Shown piece by piece: positions 1 through 8,928 of a DNA stretch of 45,454 nucleotides. Source of the stretch: Nitrospirales bacterium (lineage in GTDB: Bacteria > Nitrospirota > Nitrospiria > Nitrospirales > UBA8639). The stretch spans positions 1-45,454 of the forward strand of contig JAAXIB010000053.1 of the NCBI GenBank assembly GCA_012270585.1. Reading direction: 5' to 3'. Every line of letters starts with the position of its first letter. Position 1 is the first letter of the stretch. The notes under the pieces are model-generated. The model saw only the letters and a program-made list of their open reading frames with translations. It had not been told where the DNA came from and ran no database searches. The position numbers and the translations under genes were made by a program.

Positions 1-430
1 GATGGATCCAGGGGCTTTGTTTTTCCCTTCGTTCACCGGGATACGGACTCTGGATTCCTGCTTCCGCAGGAATCCCCCATGCAGGCTTGCCGCCTGCACC
101 CCAAGGCATGAAAAAGAAGACATTGTCCCAATCTGTCATCCTCGACATTTTTAATCGAGGATCCAGAGTTTTTTGTTTCAGACGGGTCCGCATGAATGGA
201 GGGGCAGAAGAGCAAGACCCTGGATTCCCGATTACTAACGTCGGGAATGACAAAGGGAGGTTATTTTCATACCAATGACAGATAAGGAAAGTGAGGAGCC
301 TAGGTTTTTGCTTTTTCCTCCGTTGGTGAAGAGACCGACCCTGGATCCTCACGTTCGTAAGGATGACAAAAGGAGACGGCAGGAACTGTCAACGAATAAA
401 AGGGTAGGAGGGGAAACACGGGACAGCGGA
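1..430. repeat. cluster of dispersed palindromic repeats
   Basis: No gene is supported here. The stretch is a chain of short palindromic units of a family that recurs at 15500-15680, 20285-20430, 41100-41340 and 45330-45454. Clear hairpins are 52-75 (ggattcctgc, 4-base loop, gcaggaatcc) and 224-248 (attcccga ... tcgggaat). The units share flanking words such as 'ctttgtttttcc', 'ctgtcatcctcgac' and 'gggaatgacaaa'. The piece at 358-405 resembles the right half of the MITE-like element at 15461-15683. These look like REP/MITE-type intergenic repeats; no function is visible. Confidence 0.75.
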
Positions 431-468
431 TGCGGGAGATCGCACATCACCGGCCAATATGTGACTTC

Positions 469-933
469 TTAAGACGCTGAATTGTCCGTTCCGGAAGAGG
501 TGGCTGGGAGAGGCGTCGTATCGGGGCTTGGCGCTGCACTTGGAGAGGCTGAATCGCCGGCCGTCGTTGGGGCTACTGGCGCTATCGTAGCATCCGGCTT
601 CGGAGGAACCACAGTTTCGGGAGATGTTGGTGCTTCCGGCTTTGGAGCCGCCGGTTTTGGAGGGGGTTTGGGTTTTTCAGGTTTAATTCCCCCTTCCCAA
701 TGCGGCCCGGAGTACATCTCGGCGGCTAATTCACCTTGTTTCCATTTGGCATCGAAGTCCGCTGCCGCCTTATTCACGGTTTCGCCCACGCCCACCACCC
801 GGTTCCACGGATAAATAGTCGGAGCGATGGAGCAGGAGTCGCCCTCTTTTCGAAGATACAACCCAATGGGGTTGCCGCGATAGGGCCCGAAAAAAATATG
901 AATCGTACCGACAAATTCAGGAAGTGAGTTCAT
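469..933 (-). CDS. hypothetical protein with Pro/Ala-rich C-terminal tail
   Basis: A 154-residue protein that I do not recognise. Residues 1 to about 80 look like a small folded domain (start MNSLPEFVGTIHIFFG; a Trp-containing segment WNRVVGVGETVNKAAADFD; then YSGPHWEGGI). The last 75 or so residues are a low-complexity tail of Pro, Ala, Lys, Thr and Ser (KPKPPPKPAAPKPEAP and onward), as in disordered linkers or cell-envelope-associated tails. No signal peptide is seen. The ATG at 933 is the first start in frame, with only a weak ribosome site. It is downstream of cysNC on the same strand but 120 bases away, so it may be transcribed separately. Confidence 0.6.
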   Translation of the reverse strand: MNSLPEFVGTIHIFFGPYRGNPIGLYLRKEGDSCSIAPTIYPWNRVVGVGETVNKAAADFDAKWKQGELAAEMYSGPHWEGGIKPEKPKPPPKPAAPKPEAPTSPETVVPPKPDATIAPVAPTTAGDSASPSAAPSPDTTPLPATSSGTDNSAS

Positions 934-1056
934 GACAGGCCAAGGGCATCATAGTGCCATACCCGGTTTCGTGACGCAAGATCACGCACCTTCTCCTTGA
1001 GAATCAAGGCTTGGTTGGATGAGGAAGTGTACCGGGGAGGGAAGGCCGAGACAACC

Positions 1057-2958
1057 CTACCCTGCTGGATGCTCGAACCTCGATCGCAGATAGGCGATGA
1101 CCTGATCCGCGAGTTCGTCCACGCTTCGCTCGCCGGTCTTCAACACGATGTCGGGGTGCTCGGGCGGTTCATAGGAGCTGTCGATGCCGGTGAAGTTCTT
1201 GAGCTCCCCGGCGCGGGCCTTCCGGTAAAGCCCCTTGGGGTCGCGCCGCTCGCAGACCTCCAGGGGCGCATCGACGAAGACTTCAATGAACTCGCCTTCT
1301 TCCATCATCCGGCGAGCCATCTCGCGTTCATCCCGGAAGGGCGAGATCACCGAGACGAGAACGATCAAGCCGGCGTCGACGAACAACTTGGCGACCTCGG
1401 CGATGCGCCGCACGTTCTCGACGCGGTCGGCGGGGATAAAGCCCAGATCCTTGGTCAGCCCGTGGCGCAGGTTGTCGCCGTCCAAGACGTAACTGTGTCG
1501 GCCCAAAGCGTGCAGGCGCTGCTCAACGGCATTTGCCGTCGTCGACTTGCCCGCGCCCGACAACCCGGTGAGCCACAGAACACAGGCTTTCTGATTTTTC
1601 TGAGCTGAACGTGCCGGTTTGTCGACCGCAAACTTGTGACGGGTCAGGTTTGACGCCCGCCGCAAGGCAAAATCGATCGTGCCGGCACCCACCGTCGCAC
1701 GGGTGTAGCGATCGATCAGAATGAAGCCGCCGGTCTCCCTGAGTTCCCGGTAGGGATCGAAGGCGATCTGCCGGTCGAGACTGACGTTGCAGTAGGCGAT
1801 GTCGTTCAGTTCAAGCGCCTTGGCGGCAACGCGTTCGAGGCTCTCAACGTTCAGTTTGTATTTGAGAGCCGTGATCTGAGCCCCCACCACATGCGTCCCG
1901 ATTTTTAACAGATAGGGGCGATTGGGCAGCAGCGCATTCTCGTGCATCCAGATCAGGTAACAGGCGAACTGGTCGCTCTGACCCGGAGGATGCGTGGCCG
2001 ACGCGATGACGTCGCCGCGGCTCACGTCGATTTCGTCGGCCAGCGTGAGCGTGACGGCCTGGCCAGCTCTCGCGCACGTGAGATCGCCGTCGGCGGTCAC
2101 AATGCGACTGACGGTCGAGAGTTTGTGCGCGGGACAGATCAGAACGGAATCGCCGGGACGCACAAGACCCGACGCGATGGTGCCCGCGAAACCGCGGAAC
2201 CCGGTATCGGGGCGGTTGACCCACTGCACGGGCATGCGAAAGGGCAGTCGCTCACGATCGGTCGCGACGTCGGCCGATTCGAGGGCCTGGAGGAGCGTCG
2301 GTCCGTGATGCCAGCCCATCGCGGCGGACGGCTTGATCACGTTGTCGCCGGTCAGTGCCGAGACCGGAACGCACGTGAGGTCAGTCACGTCGAGCCGTTT
2401 CGCAAAGTCACGATAGACCTCCACGATCCCGTCGTGGACGGTTTGGGACCACGCCACGAGGTCCATCTTGTTGATCGCCAGGATCACGTGGCGGATGCCG
2501 AGGAGGGAAAGGATCGTGGTGTGGCGGCGGGTCTGCGGCATTACCCCTTTGCGGGCATCGATGAGGACGATTGCGAGATCGGTGGTCGATGCGCCGGTCG
2601 CCATGTTGCGCGTGTACTGCTCGTGACCCGGCGTGTCGGCGACGATGAAGGAGCGTTTGTCGGTCGAGAATGTACGATAGGCCACGTCGATCGTGATGCC
2701 CTGCTCGCGTTCCGCCTGAAGGCCATCGACCAGAAGCGCCAAGTCGAGCGCGCCGCCCAGAGTGCCGTGCCGCTTGCTGTCGGCCTCCAACCGGGCAAGC
2801 TGATCCTGGAAGATGAGTCGGGATTCGTAGAGCAAGCGGCCGATCAGCGTGGACTTGCCGTCGTCCACGCTGCCGCAGGTGATGAAACGCAGGATGTCCC
2901 TTTTCTCCCGGGCATTGACGTAGGCTCGGAATTCCTGAGTGGACGCGGACGGGCTCAT
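1057..2958 (-). CDS. cysNC: bifunctional sulfate adenylyltransferase subunit 1 / APS kinase (CysNC)
   Basis: A 633-residue fusion. The N-terminal CysN GTPase drives ATP sulfurylase (with CysD) to make APS. The C-terminal CysC domain (about residues 440-633) phosphorylates APS to PAPS. Visible GTPase motifs are GSVDDGKST (G1), DTPGHEQYTRNM (G3) and NKMD (G4). The kinase P-loop is GLSGAGKSTTAN, followed by DGDNLRHGL and the FTGIDSSYEPP segment. A longer reading frame begins at 3117, but the ATG at 2958 overlaps the cysD stop as TGATG and gives the usual family length, so that start was chosen. It forms a coupled operon with cysD. PAPS would feed the sulfotransferase at 6442-7488; no PAPS reductase is in the window. 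Confidence 0.95.
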   Translation of the reverse strand: MSPSASTQEFRAYVNAREKRDILRFITCGSVDDGKSTLIGRLLYESRLIFQDQLARLEADSKRHGTLGGALDLALLVDGLQAEREQGITIDVAYRTFSTDKRSFIVADTPGHEQYTRNMATGASTTDLAIVLIDARKGVMPQTRRHTTILSLLGIRHVILAINKMDLVAWSQTVHDGIVEVYRDFAKRLDVTDLTCVPVSALTGDNVIKPSAAMGWHHGPTLLQALESADVATDRERLPFRMPVQWVNRPDTGFRGFAGTIASGLVRPGDSVLICPAHKLSTVSRIVTADGDLTCARAGQAVTLTLADEIDVSRGDVIASATHPPGQSDQFACYLIWMHENALLPNRPYLLKIGTHVVGAQITALKYKLNVESLERVAAKALELNDIAYCNVSLDRQIAFDPYRELRETGGFILIDRYTRATVGAGTIDFALRRASNLTRHKFAVDKPARSAQKNQKACVLWLTGLSGAGKSTTANAVEQRLHALGRHSYVLDGDNLRHGLTKDLGFIPADRVENVRRIAEVAKLFVDAGLIVLVSVISPFRDEREMARRMMEEGEFIEVFVDAPLEVCERRDPKGLYRKARAGELKNFTGIDSSYEPPEHPDIVLKTGERSVDELADQVIAYLRSRFEHPAG

Positions 2959-3869
2959 CAAAAATAGCCTTCCTGCTTCTTGCGCTCCATGGAACCCTCC
3001 CCGTCGCGGTCGATGACGCGGCCCTGTCGCTCGGACTCCGTTGCGGAGAGCATTTCGCTGATGATCGCCGGCACGCTGTCGGCATCGGATTCGACGGCAC
3101 CGGTCAGCGGATAGCACCCCAGCGTGCGGAACCGCACCTGCTTCATCTCCGGCTCTTCACCGGGGTCCAGCTTCATGCGCTGGTCCGCCACCATGATCAG
3201 GGTCCCGTCCCGGCGCACCACTCGTCGCGGGGCGGCAAAATAGAGCGGCACGACGGAGATCTTTTCTCTGTCGATATAGTTCCAGACATCCAGTTCGGTC
3301 CAGTTGGAGAGCGGAAAGACGCGCATGGACTCGCCCTTACTGATATGGGTGTTGTACAGGCGCCAGAGTTCGGGGCGCTGGTTCTTGGGGTCCCAGCGAT
3401 GGGTCCGCGTGCGCAGCGAGAACACCCGTTCCTTGGCGCGGGAGGCCTCTTCGTCGCGTCGCGCCCCGGCGAGCGCTGCGTCGAAGCCGTATTTCTCAAG
3501 CGCCTGCTTCAACGCCTGCGTCTTCATCATGTCGGTGTGAAGCGCCGATCCATGGGTGAACGGGCCGATGCCCTGGGCGCGCCCCTCCTCATTGACGTGG
3601 ACGATGAGTTCCATGCCGGTCTCGCGGGCCATGCGATCCCGGAACTCGTACATCTCCGGAAACTTCCAGGTCGTATCCACGTGCAGCAGGGGGAAGGCCG
3701 GTACTGCCGGATGGAAGGCCTTCTGCGCCAGGCGCAACATGACCGAACTGTCCTTGCCGATCGAGTACAGCATGACCGGCTTTGCGAACGAGACCGCCAC
3801 CTCGCGCATGATGTGTATCGATTCGGCCTCAAGCTCGTCGAGATGGCTGAGGCCTCTCTGCTTCTCCAT
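2958..3869 (-). CDS. cysD: sulfate adenylyltransferase subunit 2 (CysD)
   Basis: A 303-residue catalytic subunit of ATP sulfurylase, the normal family length. It carries the PP-loop motif [13 protein letters not shown] near residue 41 and the conserved [18 protein letters not shown] and [16 protein letters not shown] segments. The C-terminus ends with the family-typical ERKKQEGYF. It converts sulfate and ATP to APS in the cytoplasm with the CysN GTPase, whose gene starts within the cysD stop codon. The ATG at 3869 has no strong ribosome site. The 250 bases upstream, shared with the divergent DUF1499 gene, should hold the promoters, but I see no convincing pair. Confidence 0.95.
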   Translation of the reverse strand: MEKQRGLSHLDELEAESIHIMREVAVSFAKPVMLYSIGKDSSVMLRLAQKAFHPAVPAFPLLHVDTTWKFPEMYEFRDRMARETGMELIVHVNEEGRAQGIGPFTHGSALHTDMMKTQALKQALEKYGFDAALAGARRDEEASRAKERVFSLRTRTHRWDPKNQRPELWRLYNTHISKGESMRVFPLSNWTELDVWNYIDREKISVVPLYFAAPRRVVRRDGTLIMVADQRMKLDPGEEPEMKQVRFRTLGCYPLTGAVESDADSVPAIISEMLSATESERQGRVIDRDGEGSMERKKQEGYF

Positions 3870-4122
3870 GGGGCACTATTTTGGCCGTTCCGACGTTCAA
3901 ATGTCCAGAAGCCATGGAACTTCTTCACGCTGAATGTTCAGAACGGCTCTTTTCCCCGCAGTAATCCACTGTTCACATGCCATGAAGCAAGCGGCACCGC
4001 CGTTCCTGTACGTCTACGCCATATCAATGGTGTATCACTGGACATGGCACTGCAGTCTAGTATAGAGTTTCTTACTTGAGACGCCGCCCGGCGGATTTTG
4101 GCCGTCCCGCGTAACCGACGCC

Positions 4123-4518
4123 ATGAAAGACCGAGACATCTTGTGCAAGCAACTCTCGCCCTGTACCTTTTTCCCCACCTGCGTCTGTAGTCGGGGCGAC
4201 GCCTTGCCTCGTCATCGCGGCGAGCCGTTCGTCGTATCAGGTGACCCCGGGGTCGGCTTCGGCAGGCTGAAGGCTCTCCTCGCTGGCCTGCCGCACGCGG
4301 TTATCCTCACGGCTACGGACGACTATCTCTACGCGGCCTGCCGGAACCGACTCGGGTTCGTCGATGACCTCCATTGCCGTCTCTGCTCGACCGGCCGCAT
4401 GATCCATGTCCGCTCGGCGTCGAGGCTCGCCCTCTGGGACTTCGGCGCGAACCAGCGGCAGGTCGAGACACTCCGCCGGCAGCTTCAGAGTGGGCAGACG
4501 GGGGGGGGCAATGCCTGA
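4123..4518 (+). CDS. DUF1499 family protein
   Basis: A 131-residue protein matching the DUF1499 pattern: an N-terminal Cys-containing SP-N-CVSS-like segment (here CTFFPTCVCS, residues 14-23), a central ATDDYLYAACRNRLGFVDDL block, and the hallmark IHVRSASRLALWDFGANQRQ near residues 93-112. The family has no established biochemical role. The stop codon lies inside the P450 start region (ATGCCTGA, 8-base overlap), so the two genes are translationally coupled. A run of nine G (4500-4508) sits in the last codons and could slip, changing this protein's C-terminus. The start has no clear ribosome site. Confidence 0.75.
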   Translation: MKDRDILCKQLSPCTFFPTCVCSRGDALPRHRGEPFVVSGDPGVGFGRLKALLAGLPHAVILTATDDYLYAACRNRLGFVDDLHCRLCSTGRMIHVRSASRLALWDFGANQRQVETLRRQLQSGQTGGGNA

Positions 4519-5905
4519 TTCGATTGCTGTAAACAACTCACTTCCTGTCGGCTCCAAGGAATTGAGTTTCAAACGATTGAGTTTCAACCGCTTTCTTCAC
4601 CGTCTGCGCGATCCGATCGGATTTTACGAGCAGATGCACAAGGAAGAGGGAGAAATCGCCTCTTTTCGAATCTTTAACAGAAAATTTTGCGTCGTCTACA
4701 GTCCGGAACTCATCGAAGAGCTTCTCGTCAAGAAACGAACGTCTTTCGAAAAAGGCCCGCTTTTCAAAGAGAAAAGAATTTTGAAAAATCCAACGTCCGC
4801 CACGGCTGACGGAGACGATCATCGGCGCATCCGAAAACTGGTTCAACCGGCTTTTCAACGTAAAGCGCTGGAGGGATATGCCCGGGTCATGATCGATGAG
4901 GCCCTGCAGTTGCGAAGTCGCTGGCGGGACGGCGAGACCGTCGACATCGATGCCCAGACACATCAAATGACTCTGGACATCATTGCCAAGACCTTTTTCG
5001 GAAGCGACGTGCACATAGATTCGAGTCTCATCAATGACCTGCTGGAATCCCTAACCTGGAGCCTGACACTCACCATGCTTCCCTTGGAAAATCTGATCGC
5101 CCGCCTGCCTTTGAACAAAAACCGGCAGCGCCACCATGTGATCGAGGCGATGGATCAAGTGGTTTACAACGTGATTCACAAAGCCCATACCGACCCTGAA
5201 ATGCGTGCCGACCTCGTCTCGTTTCTTGTTCACGCCAAGGATGAAGAAGGCATTGATCCGGCCTTGAACGATCAGGAGGTTCGAGACGAATCATACGTCA
5301 TGATTCTGGCCGGTCACGAAACGTCGGCAAATGCGCTGACGTGGTGCTTTTACCATCTCAGCCGAAATCCTGACGCGCGTGCGCGGCTGGAGAAAGAGGT
5401 CGACGAAGTTCTCGGTGGGCGCCCCCCCACGCTGGCAGACTACAACCGGTTGCCCTATACGCGTGCCGTATTCGACGAAACGCTTCGCGTGACCCCACCG
5501 TTCTACGCCTTCGGCCGAACGGCGTTGGAAGATTGTGTGCTTGGCGACTACCATATTCCCAAGGGAACGGTGGTACAGGTTTATATGCGGGTTCCGCATC
5601 GGGCAGAAAAATATTTTCCGCAGGCCACGGAGTTCAAACCGGAACGATGGTTGGGAACCAAGCAGCCAACGCATCCCAGGAACGCCTACTTTCCGTTTGG
5701 CATCGGGGTGCGGACGTGCATCGGCGCGGAGTTCGCCCGGATGGAAGTCATATTCGCCCTTTCAACCATCACTCAACGGTGGCGGATCACCGTTATAGAG
5801 GAGGAATACCCTGAAATAGTGAAGGTGATGGTTTATAAGTGTAAAAATGGTCTCCGGTGCACGGTACATGAACGCAAGCCTTCACTGAATGACTCTGTGG
5901 ATTGA
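4511..5905 (+). CDS. cytochrome P450
   Basis: A 464-residue haem-thiolate monooxygenase. The I-helix oxygen-activation motif AGHETSA is at 267-273, the K-helix ExxR is ETLR at 323-326, and the haem-ligand loop FGIGVRTCIG places the axial Cys at 403. The length and the FPFG-haem loop resemble soluble bacterial P450s of the CYP4/CYP102-like clan; the substrate cannot be told from sequence. The reading frame is open upstream to 4406, but the ATG at 4511 overlaps the DUF1499 stop and starts the conserved protein. No ferredoxin or ferredoxin reductase is adjacent. With the nearby oxygenase and sulfotransferase it may oxidise a lipid or terpenoid that is later sulfated (inference). Confidence 0.93.
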   Translation: MPDSIAVNNSLPVGSKELSFKRLSFNRFLHRLRDPIGFYEQMHKEEGEIASFRIFNRKFCVVYSPELIEELLVKKRTSFEKGPLFKEKRILKNPTSATADGDDHRRIRKLVQPAFQRKALEGYARVMIDEALQLRSRWRDGETVDIDAQTHQMTLDIIAKTFFGSDVHIDSSLINDLLESLTWSLTLTMLPLENLIARLPLNKNRQRHHVIEAMDQVVYNVIHKAHTDPEMRADLVSFLVHAKDEEGIDPALNDQEVRDESYVMILAGHETSANALTWCFYHLSRNPDARARLEKEVDEVLGGRPPTLADYNRLPYTRAVFDETLRVTPPFYAFGRTALEDCVLGDYHIPKGTVVQVYMRVPHRAEKYFPQATEFKPERWLGTKQPTHPRNAYFPFGIGVRTCIGAEFARMEVIFALSTITQRWRITVIEEEYPEIVKVMVYKCKNGLRCTVHERKPSLNDSVD

Positions 5906-6028
5906 ACGTTTGTGCCCCCCTGCACTCGCCGTATGGCCAGACAGAACGACGGCCAACGGTGTGAAGCCACGGCCACTTTTGCTGAATCCTGACCAGAAGA
6001 CCGCTGGAAAACGTGAGGTGAATCTCGT

Positions 6029-6295
6029 TCAGTGGCGAAACAGCCCACCGACCTCCTTGCACGCGATGATGGCTGTGATGGACAGGGCCAACAGGAATCC
6101 GGTGAGCGTACTCGTGGTGATGCCGAACCAGACACTCGTAGTCGATCTTTCCCACGCGAATAAGAACACGCCGATGAAAAACGACACGGCCAGGAGTCGT
6201 TCATAGAAGCTGATCCAGAAGACCCACGACGAATGCTGCAAAGCCTGCAGGAAATTGCTCAGCACAAGTTTGAGACACCAGGGTCGAGACCGCAA
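6029..6295 (-). CDS. possible small membrane protein
   Basis: An 88-residue frame with two likely membrane spans (ISFYERLLAVSFFIGVFLFA and FGITTSTLTGFLLALSITAI) and a short polar tail ending GGLFRH. I recognise no family. The only start available before an upstream stop is TTG at 6295, and no good ribosome site is seen, so it may be a decayed C-terminal fragment. It lies between the P450 stop and the sulfotransferase stop. The remaining bases around it (5906-6028, 6296-6441) show nothing else. Confidence 0.35.
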   Translation of the reverse strand: MRSRPWCLKLVLSNFLQALQHSSWVFWISFYERLLAVSFFIGVFLFAWERSTTSVWFGITTSTLTGFLLALSITAIIACKEVGGLFRH

Positions 6296-6441
6296 TACCG
6301 TTGAAGCCTATGCCCGCGAACCGCCCCTGAATGCCGTCCGGGAATCTGGTGGCTTGTGGATGACTTTGACGCCCGGCAAAAGCCCACGTGTTTCTTGCAC
6401 CCTTCAGGTTGGCGCCTGACGCCTGCGGCCTATCTGCAGCT

Positions 6442-7488
6442 TCAGAGCGAATAGCCGAGGCTCTCGAGTCCCGGGCGGCACGCTTCGGTGAGCGCGATCT
6501 GTTCGTCCAAGGCGAGTTGCGCGAACTTCGACGACGTTTGTCGCGGGATCGAGCATGCCTCGCGCAGCCAAGCCTCGTCCTCCAGAGCCGGAGCGATAAA
6601 TCGGACGAGGCGCCGGATCTGAGTGTCCGGCTCCGCCTGCATGTCCTCGAACCTGACGTTCAGCAGACGGTCTGACTGGAAATGGCCGAACAAGCGTTGC
6701 CCCCTCTCGATCATGCTGCTCCACAACGTCCCGAAATCCGTGAGCGTCAACTTGTGGTAAGGCAGCCGAGCGGGCTTGAACAACGCCATCCCCAACGACT
6801 CAAGCCGCAAGATGGCTATATCAAAGTACTTTCCCCTAGCCATCGATTTCATGGCGTCGTATCCGAGTGACCGGAACGCCAGGATATTCACCATGATCTC
6901 CCGGAAGATGTGATGACGACTCATCGAGATGGCTGCCTCACGTCCATCGCGATAGACGTGAATCACCCGCGCGTCGGGAAACTCTTCCAGCAGCTTGGCC
7001 GCGAATATCAGAGACCCTCCTGAACGTTCGACCCAGACATCGTGACCGAACCGTCTACACAGCCATTCGAAAAGAAATCGGCAGTGGTCAGCCGGCGACT
7101 GGCGTGGCTGCCCCCGAACCACTGGCTCAAGCTCATCGAACAACTCATCATGCCGTTCAGTGAGGTGCGGGAGCATGGCGCACAGAATGGGCGGTACATC
7201 GTGCCGCGTGAAGCGGGCCTTCGGATCGTCGAACGGATAGAGCAATTCCTCGTACTGTCCACCCAACATCACACGGGTTCTTTTGCTTTGCCGGCTGTAG
7301 ATTTCCCACATCCGATCTCCGGTCAGCCGGCGGTAGCGGAACGAACTGATCCCGATGTAGCTGACGAACTCGGAGAGGCTGAGCACGCGCGGGTGCCGGT
7401 TCAGGATGTTCGAGATCATCGTCGAGCCGCACCGTCCGCTGCTCAGGACGAAGACGGGGGGAATGGTGGTGGTTGTGAAGGTCACCAT
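6442..7488 (-). CDS. PAPS-dependent sulfotransferase family protein
   Basis: A 348-residue protein with the two PAPS-binding signatures of the sulfotransferase fold. The 5'-phosphosulfate loop is LSSGRCGSTMISNILNRHP at about residues 15-33, and the 3'-phosphate strand-helix is ARVIHVYRDGREAAISMSRH near residue 183. It should transfer sulfuryl from PAPS to a hydroxyl on a small molecule, glycan or lipid; the acceptor is unknown. Its first codons overlap the stop of the MpaB-type oxygenase gene (7482-7488), so the two are coupled. The nearby cysD-cysNC pair supplies PAPS. No signal peptide or membrane span is seen, so it is probably cytoplasmic. Confidence 0.88.
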   Translation of the reverse strand: MVTFTTTTIPPVFVLSSGRCGSTMISNILNRHPRVLSLSEFVSYIGISSFRYRRLTGDRMWEIYSRQSKRTRVMLGGQYEELLYPFDDPKARFTRHDVPPILCAMLPHLTERHDELFDELEPVVRGQPRQSPADHCRFLFEWLCRRFGHDVWVERSGGSLIFAAKLLEEFPDARVIHVYRDGREAAISMSRHHIFREIMVNILAFRSLGYDAMKSMARGKYFDIAILRLESLGMALFKPARLPYHKLTLTDFGTLWSSMIERGQRLFGHFQSDRLLNVRFEDMQAEPDTQIRRLVRFIAPALEDEAWLREACSIPRQTSSKFAQLALDEQIALTEACRPGLESLGYSL

Positions 7489-8660
7489 GGGGTCGCCTGC
7501 TCCGCCTTTAAATGATCAGGGATCCGGTAGCTGACGTCATCGAGCGCCGACGCTTCCAGTAGAAACACGAAGTTGTTTCCTCGCCACTTCCGGGCAAGAT
7601 TCGGAACCATACGGTGGGAAACCCTGACGAACTGGCGCATGCCCTTCATCCAGGTCAGCAGCCCCACTGTCGATTGACGGGGGAATTCAAGCTGGTCGGC
7701 GAGTTCGTCGCCGAGGAGAGCACGTGCAACCCGATACACGTGATTCACCATGGATTGCCGGGCGGCCGGATCGGTTTTGCCGGCAATATCGGGCAGGGTC
7801 TTGATCAACGCATGCGCGATCATAATCGCATCTTCGCCGGGCAGCGGTTCGCAGGCGAGGGCGATCCGGCACAGTTCGGCGGCCATGGCTTCGTCGCCTT
7901 CGAACAGGAGTTCCTCGGGAGTGCCGAGCAGCAACCCCGCACAACGCCAGATCTGCATGAAAGCGACCCGCGCTTCGGCGTCCAGGGATGCTCCAAGCCG
8001 CTCCGCATAATCCATCAACGTTGTGGAGAAATTGGCCGAAGCGAAGGCGATGTGCGCGGTGCTGAGTGGGGTCCCATAGATGGACTCGTCCCATGTGCCT
8101 GAGGCGCGGATCAGGTGCCTGATCTGCGCGTGTATCAGTCGGGTGCGGACAGACAGCTTCCAGCCGTCTCCCTGACGATTGAGAGCGCCCGGGAGCATGA
8201 TCTCGATCAAGTGCCGGATGTTCTGCTTGATTCGCCGGGAGCCGTACTTAGTCTCCACTCGGCCCGTCATGTGAAACGATTTGCCGATTAAGGTGGAAAT
8301 ATTCTGTAAGGTGACGACCACGAACGCGGGAATGAACAGGTCCGAGTATGCGTGGAAGGCTTGGCAACCGGCACGAACTGCGTTCGCATTATACCAGGGG
8401 GGGGGAGGGGGGATCTGATCAAAGAAGTCTCTCAACGGCTGCGGTGCGTTCGCAAGCGTCTTCTCGTCTTGGTCGATACCACCTTTGATCAACCGAGTCA
8501 TCTCTTCAGTGTCGAAGGGAACCAACGATTCGACGGCGTCGTCGGCTATTGGATCGTCGATGGTCGTGTATTCGATGTATTTCGCGGCAAGACTTGGATT
8601 GAGCGCAGACGCCTTCTCGTATCCGGCCTGATAGACCGAAGGGATCTTGATTTCCCTCAT
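7482..8660 (-). CDS. oxygenase MpaB/Lcp family protein (DUF2236)
   Basis: A 392-residue protein of the DUF2236 family, which includes latex-clearing protein and fungal MpaB, haem-b oxygenases acting on isoprenoid chains. Supporting features are the segment FHMTGRVETKYGSRRIKQNI, the conserved VRTRLIHAQIRHLIR (about residue 172), a GTPLSTAHIAFASANFSTT helix, and WRCAGLLLGTPEELL. The ribosome site GGAAGG stands 4 bases before the ATG at 8660. Codons for a Pro run near residue 86 are encoded by nine C (nine G on the plus strand, 8397-8405) next to a six-base run, a slippage-prone tract. It overlaps the sulfotransferase by 7 bases. Haem binding and substrate are inferred from the family only. Confidence 0.82.
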   Translation of the reverse strand: MREIKIPSVYQAGYEKASALNPSLAAKYIEYTTIDDPIADDAVESLVPFDTEEMTRLIKGGIDQDEKTLANAPQPLRDFFDQIPPPPPWYNANAVRAGCQAFHAYSDLFIPAFVVVTLQNISTLIGKSFHMTGRVETKYGSRRIKQNIRHLIEIMLPGALNRQGDGWKLSVRTRLIHAQIRHLIRASGTWDESIYGTPLSTAHIAFASANFSTTLMDYAERLGASLDAEARVAFMQIWRCAGLLLGTPEELLFEGDEAMAAELCRIALACEPLPGEDAIMIAHALIKTLPDIAGKTDPAARQSMVNHVYRVARALLGDELADQLEFPRQSTVGLLTWMKGMRQFVRVSHRMVPNLARKWRGNNFVFLLEASALDDVSYRIPDHLKAEQATPW

Positions 8661-8928
8661 ACCGCCTTCCTGTTTGCTTGAAACCGAGGCGTTGATGATT
8701 CTCTTCCTCCTTGGCGTTGCCGGAAGTGGCTGGAGCCACCCGCCCCTCCCGGATCAATGCCTGGGACGCGGCGAACGCCGGGGGGCAAGCCCTGTCCCCG
8801 CCTTGTCCGGGACTCCATCGGAGAGCCAGGACAGGCTTTGACACTTGGACCGTTCCCAAACAAAAAGTATGTCAAAACTTGGAGACCAAAGCAATATCGG
8901 GCAGCCGGACGTTGGAGGACAAGGCCCC

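Noticed and set aside
1942-2967. 341-codon open frame on the plus strand opposite cysNC
   Set aside because: It is a GC-driven antisense frame of a well-identified gene; its translation is Arg/Gly/Asp-rich without domain pattern.
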